Shown here: piece by piece, positions 57,641 to 64,000 of the stretch
How positions within the stretch are numbered: position 1 is the first letter of the stretch
Layout: every line of letters starts with the position of its first letter
Origin: Paludibacteraceae bacterium
GTDB lineage: Bacteria > Bacteroidota > Bacteroidia > Bacteroidales > Paludibacteraceae
Assembly: GCA_017628395.1 (NCBI GenBank)
Contig: JAGBZD010000119.1
Location: 1 to 64,000 of the forward strand
Reading direction: 5' to 3'
Length of the DNA: 64,000 bases
Made by a program: the position numbers and the translations under genes
The notes under the pieces: model-generated
What the model saw: only the letters and a program-made list of their open reading frames with translations
What the model was told of the DNA's origin: nothing
Databases searched by the model: none

Positions 57641-58831
57641 TTAAATTACCTTCAACTCGCTTCCTGGGAAGTAGTGCGCCAAGATTTGCTCGTAGGTATA
57701 GCCCTTATCCGCCATCACAGCAGCACCGATTTGGCAGAGGCCTACACCGTGACCCCAGCCTGCGCCTGTGAGGATGAAGTCGCCATTCTCGTTGCGATCC
57801 ACTACAAAAGCACTACTATACAAGTGGCTCTTGCTCAACCATTTGCGAATCTCCAACTCTTTGCCAATCACCATCGTGCGCTTGCTGCCGACAATCTGCA
57901 TCTCGTACAAACGAGCAGATGGACCGCGCTTGATAGGCACCAAGTCAAGTATCTCGCCGAAATCAATACCCGAGCGCTCGCGGATGATGTCGCTGAGTTC
58001 CTCTTTGGTGTATTGTACGGTCCAACGGTAGAAGTCCTTTGTCTCTTGGTCATAGTTGTTCAATACTTGGCTGAGGATGCGCTCGTCGGTGGTATTGCAA
58101 TAAGCAGAAGGAGAAGTGCGGATAAACGCTTGTGCATTCTCCTCGATAGTCAAATCGGGTAGGGGAGTGCCTATCTCGTCACGAACAGGCTCCAGATAGT
58201 CATAGTGCTCGTTTGCCCATGCGTTCTCAAAGAGTTCGGTAGCACCACCACAAGCCTTGTAGAAGCGTGCATCACACACTTTGCCGTCGTACATCAATAC
58301 TTGTCCACGGGTAGCGTCAATGGCTTTTTGCACATTAGCAGCCGCCTCTGGGTGTTCATCACGGCGGGTGATACCCTCGTAGCGTTGGCAGTGGTCGTCG
58401 GCGCATACATCAAAACCCTCGTGTGCATCTCTTTCGTACCAGATTACATGGCGATCAGGGTCGCTCAAATCTGGTTTGTCGGTACCTGTAGATGGGCTGA
58501 TGATAGGACGAAGAACCCAACTGCGTGAGATAACCGCATGTGCTTTCAAGAGCTCCAACGATGAGGTAGCAGACATCTCAGAGGTGATAACAGAACTGAG
58601 GTAGTCTTCAACATCGAGGCGGTTGATGGCAGTCTGTGTGCCGTCGGCGTTTTCGCGTATTTCCAGTGTACCCTCAAACTCTTGGTCTTCGAGGCGATCC
58701 CAGTGGAAACCAATTCCAATGCGGACATTCTTGAGAAGGAAAGTTGGGTGTTCTGGTGTGGAGTGAGGACCTGGAATAACGGCCTCAATCTTTGGGGCGG
58801 TCATAACGCCCACTGCAATTTGGTGTTTCAT
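57641..58831 (-). CDS. SpoIID/LytB-domain protein
   Basis: A 396-residue protein with the SpoIID signatures LDVEDYLSSVITSEMSATSS, LKAHAVISRSWVL, YKACGGATELFENAW and GAGWGHGVGLCQIGAAVMAD. SpoIID of Bacillus is a lytic transglycosylase acting on stripped glycan. This protein starts MKHQIAVGVMTAPKIEAVIP and has no signal peptide or membrane helix that I can see, so export is unexplained. It is bracketed by two copies of one palindromic repeat. Confidence 0.9.
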   Translation of the reverse strand: MKHQIAVGVMTAPKIEAVIPGPHSTPEHPTFLLKNVRIGIGFHWDRLEDQEFEGTLEIRENADGTQTAINRLDVEDYLSSVITSEMSATSSLELLKAHAVISRSWVLRPIISPSTGTDKPDLSDPDRHVIWYERDAHEGFDVCADDHCQRYEGITRRDEHPEAAANVQKAIDATRGQVLMYDGKVCDARFYKACGGATELFENAWANEHYDYLEPVRDEIGTPLPDLTIEENAQAFIRTSPSAYCNTTDERILSQVLNNYDQETKDFYRWTVQYTKEELSDIIRERSGIDFGEILDLVPIKRGPSARLYEMQIVGSKRTMVIGKELEIRKWLSKSHLYSSAFVVDRNENGDFILTGAGWGHGVGLCQIGAAVMADKGYTYEQILAHYFPGSELKVI

Positions 58832-58866
58832 GATTGTATAGTTTTTGTTGTTTTCTGCTTGATTTG

Positions 58867-58931
58867 TCCCACGGATTTCACGGATGAAACACGGATTAAG
58901 ATATCAGTGTTAATCTGTGTTCTCAGTGGGA
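58867..58931. repeat. Palindromic CCCACGGATTTCACGGAT repeat, copy 2
   Basis: TCCCACGGATTTCACGGAT at the left and GTTAATCTGTGTTCTCAGTG plus GGA at the right form an imperfect palindrome of the same family as 57573-57636. Confidence 0.78.
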
Positions 58932-58937
58932 ATATTA

Positions 58938-59303
58938 TTATTGTTCTACTTCGCCTTTCCATGAGTTGAATCCCGTGTTGAGTTCTACTACTTGGTAGCC
59001 GTGTCGGGTGAGTTGCATGGCGGCAGTTTTGCTTCTTCTACCTGAACGGCAGTAGAGCGCAATGGTCTTGTCTTTTGGAAGCAGTTGCTCGGCTTTCTGC
59101 ATAAAGTCGGCTTGTGTGACATCAATAAGCAACGCACCATGGATATGCCCTTGCGCATATTCATTCGCAGTTCTGACATCCAAACGAACGACGGTAGTAT
59201 CTTCAATGACCTTTGCAAAAGTCTCCGCATCCACCGAGCGGAAGTCAGCTGCTTTGCAGCCCAAAAAACTCATCAAGCAGAGTAGGATAGGAAAGGGTTT
59301 CAT
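58938..59303 (-). CDS. Rhodanese-domain lipoprotein
   Basis: A 121-residue lipoprotein (lipobox FLGC) with a single rhodanese domain. The active-site loop is LYCRSGRRS, preceded by VVRLDVRTANEYAQGHIHGA. It would carry persulfide or act in periplasmic sulfur chemistry. The next gene upstream is a YeiH-type transporter, a family proposed to export sulfur oxyanions, which fits. The start at 59303 gives a clean lipoprotein leader. Confidence 0.88.
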   Translation of the reverse strand: MKPFPILLCLMSFLGCKAADFRSVDAETFAKVIEDTTVVRLDVRTANEYAQGHIHGALLIDVTQADFMQKAEQLLPKDKTIALYCRSGRRSKTAAMQLTRHGYQVVELNTGFNSWKGEVEQ

Positions 59304-59326
59304 GATGTTATGATAGTTATGCGTTT

Positions 59327-60298
59327 TTACTTGAGTAGAATATATGCAAGACTGGCGGCGCTGATGATGATCCAAAGCAAAACTCCTTGGAGCAAGGGAC
59401 GGATGCCAACGGATTTGATGACATCGACAGAGAGGGAGGCGCCGATAAAGAACATTGTGATGATCAATCCCTTGCGTGCAATACCTGCGATGAATTTACC
59501 TATCTCGGGATAGTCCACCAAAAGGTAGGTGTTGATGAGCATGGCGAGAATAAAGAACAATATAAACCAAGGAATACTGATTTTCTTGCCCTCGCTGCGG
59601 AAGATGAACGAGGTGACTAATGCCAAAGGGATAATCCATAGTGCACGGGTGAGTTTGATGGTCGTCGCCACTTGCAGCGCTTCTTCGCCATAAGCAGCAC
59701 CTGCGCCGACCACGGAACTCGTATCATGAATAGCGATAGCAGCCCATGTGCCGAAGTCTTGTTGGCTGAGTCCCAACCAATGACCCAAAATAGGGAAGAG
59801 GAACAGCCCAATGGCGTTAAGGATAAACACCGTCGCCAATGCCATAGACATATCGGTGTCTTTGGCTTTGATAATAGGTCCTACCGCAGCGATAGCACTA
59901 CCGCCACAGATGGCTGTGCCCGAACTGATAAGGTAGGAGGTATTACGGTTGAGTTTCAATACTTTGCAGCCAATAAACATACCTATAAGCAAGGTACCGA
60001 TGACCGATATAATCGTAAAGAGCATTCCCTCCTTACCCGAGGAGAGTGAGGCTTGAAGGTTCATTCCAAAACCCAAACCGATAACGGAGTATTGGAGGAG
60101 TTTCTTGGAGACTTTCTTGTTGAAAGTGGGGTAAGCTTGTCCGCAAAGCAGGGCAAAGACTAAGCCAATAAACAGCACCACGGGGGGAGTTACCCATGCA
60201 GCGAGAAAACGGAGTGCAGGGATATAATCGCAAAGCAAGCAAAGTGTTAGCACGGATAATAGTGCAATGTAGATATGTCGGTTGTATTTGTGTAGCAT
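59327..60298 (-). CDS. YeiH/UPF0324-family putative sulfur anion exporter
   Basis: A 323-residue membrane protein with about ten helices and the family motifs SSGTAICGGSAIAAVGPIIK, AIAIHDTSSVVGAGAAYG and LTRALWIIPLALV. The family is annotated as a putative sulfate exporter; direct evidence is limited. It lies 23 bases before the rhodanese gene and probably shares a transcript. Confidence 0.88.
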   Translation of the reverse strand: MLHKYNRHIYIALLSVLTLCLLCDYIPALRFLAAWVTPPVVLFIGLVFALLCGQAYPTFNKKVSKKLLQYSVIGLGFGMNLQASLSSGKEGMLFTIISVIGTLLIGMFIGCKVLKLNRNTSYLISSGTAICGGSAIAAVGPIIKAKDTDMSMALATVFILNAIGLFLFPILGHWLGLSQQDFGTWAAIAIHDTSSVVGAGAAYGEEALQVATTIKLTRALWIIPLALVTSFIFRSEGKKISIPWFILFFILAMLINTYLLVDYPEIGKFIAGIARKGLIITMFFIGASLSVDVIKSVGIRPLLQGVLLWIIISAASLAYILLK

Positions 60299-60601
60299 GA
60301 ATGGTTAATTATGAGTTTATCTTAGGAAATAACTTAGGAAAAGACTTAGGAAAGTCACTCTTAACTTCGTGAAGATCAGTATATTTTATAGCAGAATAAC
60401 TTATCACTTCAAATGCCGTGATCTTGTCGATATTAAATATAAGTCATGCTCCTGAACCTCGTTCGGAAAATTCGTGTGCGTACTATTATTCGTCTGCTTG
60501 ATTTTGTTGGAGTTGTTCTTTGATTTCGTTTATTTTTTTTAATTGCGACCGCAATGCGGACGGGATTAGATATTTTAGATAAATAGGCGTATTCTTTTTA
60601 A
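60299..60601. other. 303-base gap with tandem repeat and possible coding remnant
   Basis: Contains three 12-bp units at 60321-60356 and, on the minus strand, a Met-less open frame ending at 60486. No complete gene is seen. Confidence 0.6.
60321..60356. repeat. Three 12-bp tandem units (CTTAGGAAANNN)
   Basis: CTTAGGAAATAA, CTTAGGAAAAGA and CTTAGGAAAGTC are contiguous. They lie just upstream of the YeiH gene start and could be an operator-like array or simple repeat. Confidence 0.7.
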
Positions 60602-60624
60602 TTATTCCAATTGTTTGCGGTATA
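60486..60624 (-). pseudogene. Possible C-terminal coding remnant
   Basis: After a TAG inside the end of the GIY-YIG gene, in another frame, the minus strand is open for about 46 codons to TAA at 60486-60488, reading ...IYLKYLIPSALRSQLKKINE followed by IKEQLQQNQADE. There is no ATG. The helical, charged end looks like a protein C-terminus, but the family is not recognised and chance cannot be excluded. Confidence 0.25.
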
Positions 60625-61429
60625 TGCTATCTAAGGTGTTGCCGTCTTTGTCTTTCCAGACAAGCCAGCCGTTATTGCTGCTTCCGATGCAGAAGTCGGC
60701 TGCTGTACTTGGACTTGAGAATGTTTTATCTGAGGTTAATATCAACTGATCATTGTGAGCTTCTGTGTACTCTTGCAATAATTTGGAGCGTTTATCTTGC
60801 CATCCTAAAGATGGTACAGAAGTCTTTGCTATGATACTTCCTTTGAGCACAATAAAACCTGCTGAACTGTAAAAACCTTTTGCACAACATCCACGACCTT
60901 TCGTGAAGAATAAATGCTCACATTTGGGTTGTGATATTTCAAAGATATTGCAACCAATGAATGATGCCAAGAACTTGATATCCTCAAAAAACTCATCCAT
61001 AGCATCGCGTTGATATTCAGGCAAGTTAGGCGCTTTGGGCGTTTGCTTGTTATCGCTCAAAATAAATGTATTGGCTTTCTTGGCCTCTGCAATGGCTTTA
61101 TGCTCCAAGTATTGCACATCGGCTTTGGTCATATCTGCATCTTTAGATACGAAGATAAGGGCTTTTTGCCAAAATGCTTTCTTGCTATCATGATCTTTTA
61201 CGCGCTCTTTGAAATTCTCTGTCTCGCCAATATATGCTTGTGGCTTCGTGGTATCATCCTCACCAATGAGAACATAAAAAGCAGGCTTTTGTAGTTTTTC
61301 TTGTTCGTTGAGATATGACAAATTGGAGCGTGGCACAACAAACATCTGACAAATCTTGTTGCTGATAAACGCATAACGAGTTCCCTTGGGATCTCCGTCA
61401 ATGAGGTATGTGGTTACTGTTTTGCCCAT
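60602..61429 (-). CDS. GIY-YIG nuclease with C-terminal DUF4357
   Basis: A 275-residue protein. The GIY-YIG nuclease domain spans residues ~48-130: FYVLIGE takes the place of GIY, then AYIGETENFKERV (YIG and the conserved Arg), and YLEHKAI (metal-binding Glu). The C-terminal ~60 residues match DUF4357 (PSTAADFCIGSSNNGWLVWK). This pairing is common in Bacteroidetes, frequently near restriction or defence genes. It starts 60 bases after the stop of the DUF4062-ATPase gene on the same strand, so the two are probably co-transcribed. Confidence 0.88.
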   Translation of the reverse strand: MGKTVTTYLIDGDPKGTRYAFISNKICQMFVVPRSNLSYLNEQEKLQKPAFYVLIGEDDTTKPQAYIGETENFKERVKDHDSKKAFWQKALIFVSKDADMTKADVQYLEHKAIAEAKKANTFILSDNKQTPKAPNLPEYQRDAMDEFFEDIKFLASFIGCNIFEISQPKCEHLFFTKGRGCCAKGFYSSAGFIVLKGSIIAKTSVPSLGWQDKRSKLLQEYTEAHNDQLILTSDKTFSSPSTAADFCIGSSNNGWLVWKDKDGNTLDSIYRKQLE

Positions 61430-61489
61430 TTGCGATTATATGTAAGAAATTTTAGATTCAAATAATTGAGTGGTTATTTCCTAGATGAA

Positions 61490-64000
61490 TTATCGTTTGA
61501 TAGCTGAAGAACTTTGAATATATCTTTGAGTATCCATTGATAAATTTAGATTTAAACTGTTAATCTTTGATCTCGTAGTATAGTCAACCTCAAATCGATA
61601 TAAATGATGCACAACAAGATCTCGCAATATCATATGACACATTTTGTTATCAGACATTTCTTCGCTATATTGTTTGATAAGATCGAATTGTATACCGGGA
61701 TAATTTAGTCCAATTGATGCATTAATTAATTTGTATGAATTATAAGGATTAGCATCAAGTACTTTCTTAAAGGTTGGCTTTAAATTTTCATCTCCGACAG
61801 CAAATGATATGCGTCTAATAATGGCCATAGCCAATAAATAAGACCAACCAATTATGAAATTTCTTGTTGACGCTGTAACTTTATCTCGATTAAGGCTTGG
61901 ATCCCATTCATCACATTTATCTTTTATATATTTATCAGTTATTATTTTTTTTATATATTCCGTTATATCTTCTTTGTTTTCCCATAGTAATTGAAGATTC
62001 AAACTTAATGTACGAAGACCTAAATTGTATGTTGCAGTGATAATGTCAAATTTCTCTTTTGATGCTAATTCACCCCAATATTTCATCCCAAGTTGTCCTA
62101 AAAGGTCTATTGACTTTAGAGCTAAATTTACTTTTGCAAGTAAATCAATATTTGAGACATCATCATTTAGAGAAAAGTAAGTATAATTCACATTGTCCTC
62201 ATCAAACTCTTTTTGTTTCTCCTCTAACTCTGTTTCTAATTTAAGTTGATCGTTTCTTTCTTTATCTACATCTATCTCTTTTATAATTTGCTTTGGTATT
62301 TCTAAAATAAGGTTATTAATATTTTCTATTTCAGTTTCTAGTCTGCTAGGTTCGAAATCTTTGAATATATCATTAGCATTATTGATAAGTTCTTGTATTA
62401 TCAATGGGCTTTTTGATAAGTGAGTTATAAACATAATAATATTCGCAAACTCGTTCTTAAAAATTCGTTTACATAATTTCTTTACAACATCAACAATTAA
62501 TGGTTGGTCTATATTATCTGCAATATATTTAGCAACAAAAAAATAGTACACATATTTATGACCTAATGTAACTTCCGAATTGAAATATAATAGTCTGGAT
62601 TTTTTCAATGTTGTTTTGACTTCTGTTTTAGTTATATTTTTAATATCGTATTCATCACAATATTTTTCGTAGAAATTGTCAAACTCATCAATGGAAAAAC
62701 TTTTTCTATTATTATGAAAAAAATAATAACACAATGTTGTCAAAAATTGCCGATAAAATCCAATATTCTTATTGTTCTCTACGGCATGAAATAAAGCATC
62801 ATTAATTAGATGTTCATAATAGAATCCATGTAAAGAATAATTTTCACTACCAGATTTTACCCCCTCTAAAGATTGCAATATACCCAGTACATATATAGGA
62901 TATGAAGGGATAAAATTTTTTCCTAAAATAGTCTTTATATATCGATTGGCATCATCTATCTTTTTTCGAATCTCATTTTTAGATTCAATACACATGTCCG
63001 CTCCTATTGAATACCATTTTTCAACAAGTTTAGTTCTTAAATCTGCTCCAAATTCAAGAATATTAAATTTAATAAAGTTGACGAATGGAGGATTAGCAGA
63101 TAGTTCGTTGTTAGGTAATACAATGTCTCCTATAACAATTATATTAGTAAATAATGCTTCAAGATTTGACACTAAAAGTTTCCAATACTTATCATTTCCT
63201 TTTGCTGCTTTTTGAAAATCATCAATGATTAATATAAATTGTTCGTTATTCGACTTCTCGTTAGTAGGCAAAATAGAAATTTGTTCGTATTGTTCGGTAA
63301 TTTTGTCTGTAATAATTTTAAGTATATTATCTTTTCGGATATTAGTATTTATGTCTGCTCCATTAATTAAAATTGGATATAATTCATAATTGTAATATCT
63401 CTGAAAAATATATTTACAGAGCGCGGTTTTACCTGAAGATTCTCCACCCACTATATTGTATAAAATACCATCCACATCTATAGCACTTGTAAGTGTTTCT
63501 ATATTCGTTCGTTTGTCTATTTTGGATTCACTATCAAGGATTCTTAAATTTAAGGGAACATAGATGTCTTCTAAATATACATCTAAACCTGAGGGATGAG
63601 TAAACAAATTACCCGACGAATTCAAATACTTATTAAAATCATCAGATAATTTCGTAGACACATGTTGCTTTTCTATTGTAGTATGTTGTACTACATTTTT
63701 GTGATATAATTCTTTGATACATGCGTTCAGTTTAACTCTAAATTCAGATTCAAATTTAGTGTCATCATCATATTCAAAATAGTAGATACCCTTATCCCTA
63801 AGTTTATTTTTAAAATCGCGAACTTTTTTAAATTGTTCAAAATCTATATCTTGCGGGAGTTTTTCTTTACTAAAAAATAACATTAAATTTTTGCAACTCC
63901 CATCATTTTTGTAGTTTTCATAAGCCCGATCAAATTCTTCTTCAGTCCCAGACCCAGCTTGCGCTGTTGGCGTTCCAAATTTATGTTTCATAATACCAAC
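61490..64000 (-). CDS. DUF4062 / P-loop NTPase (STAND-like) protein, 5' end beyond window
   Basis: At least 836 residues; the frame stays open to the window edge (VGI before the Met at 63991), so the true start lies outside. The visible N-terminus FGTPTAQAGSGTEEEFDRAY, NLMLFFSKEKLP and FEQFKKVRDFKNKLRDKGIY is the C-terminal half of a DUF4062 domain. A P-loop GGESSGKT (63425-63448) and Walker B FILIIDDFQK follow, then a long helical region and a coiled coil. Base composition is much more AT-rich than the rest of the window, which suggests transfer. The plan is like STAND ATPases of antiphage defence; the C-terminal sensor is not recognised. Confidence 0.8.
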   Translation of the reverse strand, partial: VGIMKHKFGTPTAQAGSGTEEEFDRAYENYKNDGSCKNLMLFFSKEKLPQDIDFEQFKKVRDFKNKLRDKGIYYFEYDDDTKFESEFRVKLNACIKELYHKNVVQHTTIEKQHVSTKLSDDFNKYLNSSGNLFTHPSGLDVYLEDIYVPLNLRILDSESKIDKRTNIETLTSAIDVDGILYNIVGGESSGKTALCKYIFQRYYNYELYPILINGADINTNIRKDNILKIITDKITEQYEQISILPTNEKSNNEQFILIIDDFQKAAKGNDKYWKLLVSNLEALFTNIIVIGDIVLPNNELSANPPFVNFIKFNILEFGADLRTKLVEKWYSIGADMCIESKNEIRKKIDDANRYIKTILGKNFIPSYPIYVLGILQSLEGVKSGSENYSLHGFYYEHLINDALFHAVENNKNIGFYRQFLTTLCYYFFHNNRKSFSIDEFDNFYEKYCDEYDIKNITKTEVKTTLKKSRLLYFNSEVTLGHKYVYYFFVAKYIADNIDQPLIVDVVKKLCKRIFKNEFANIIMFITHLSKSPLIIQELINNANDIFKDFEPSRLETEIENINNLILEIPKQIIKEIDVDKERNDQLKLETELEEKQKEFDEDNVNYTYFSLNDDVSNIDLLAKVNLALKSIDLLGQLGMKYWGELASKEKFDIITATYNLGLRTLSLNLQLLWENKEDITEYIKKIITDKYIKDKCDEWDPSLNRDKVTASTRNFIIGWSYLLAMAIIRRISFAVGDENLKPTFKKVLDANPYNSYKLINASIGLNYPGIQFDLIKQYSEEMSDNKMCHMILRDLVVHHLYRFEVDYTTRSKINSLNLNLSMDTQRYIQSSSAIKR

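Overview
The window is chromosomal DNA of a Bacteroidales bacterium. The evidence is internal: SusC/SusD outer-membrane pairs, a complete MoxR-Bat operon, a DUF6377-type regulator, and at least eleven promoters of the Bacteroidetes type (TTTG-like -33 box, exactly 20 bases, then TAnnTTTG -7 box). A C-terminal tail resembling a type IX secretion sorting signal fits a lineage such as Prevotellaceae, Paludibacteraceae or Porphyromonadaceae better than Bacteroides proper; that placement is inference. Genes are dense, and many short gaps are filled by simple oligonucleotide repeat families.

Layout. 1-0.2 kb: tandem tRNA-Val genes (the first cut by the window edge). 0.2-7.1 kb: a tightly overlapping minus-strand operon of phosphodiester glycosidase, AmpG-like permease, phosphatidylserine synthase, secreted endonuclease I and PAP2 phosphatase. 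7.2-15.6 kb: minus-strand PpiD-like chaperone, CYTH protein, FAD/Fe-S oxidoreductase, the exo-muramidase NamZ and CstA. 15.8-31.0 kb: a plus-strand polysaccharide utilisation locus (DUF6377 regulator, SusF-like binder, SusC, SusD, SusE-like, GH66 dextranase, SusB-type GH97, large SusF/CBM-like binder, and a 46-residue peptide), best read as a dextran / alpha-1,6-glucan system. 31.0-39.5 kb: tRNA-Ser(GCU), MltG, UvrB, an AddB-like nuclease and a CPA2 antiporter. 39.8-42.5 kb: a PEGA plus formylglycine-enzyme-fold protein whose last ~40 codons look like the variable region of a diversity-generating retroelement. 42.5-56.5 kb: a minus-strand series valS, chorismate mutase, moxR, DUF58, a DUF4381-like gene, batA, batB, batC, batD, batE, uvrA. 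56.5-60.3 kb: a metal-chelate-binding lipoprotein, a SpoIID-domain protein bracketed by two copies of one palindromic repeat, a rhodanese lipoprotein and a YeiH-type transporter. 60.3-64.0 kb: an AT-rich pair, a GIY-YIG/DUF4357 nuclease and a DUF4062-P-loop (STAND-like) protein that runs off the window, which looks like a horizontally acquired defence module.

The most interesting points are: (1) the diversity-generating-retroelement-like variable region at 41850-41975, with no reverse transcriptase or template repeat anywhere in the window; (2) the DUF4062-STAND plus GIY-YIG pair at the right edge; (3) an in-frame stop in the glutamine-rich linker of batC with the conserved C-terminus intact beyond it; (4) intergenic-type repeats that appear to be translated in frame inside uvrA (twice), valS and the binding-protein gene; and (5) an unlisted short peptide gene closing the glucan locus.
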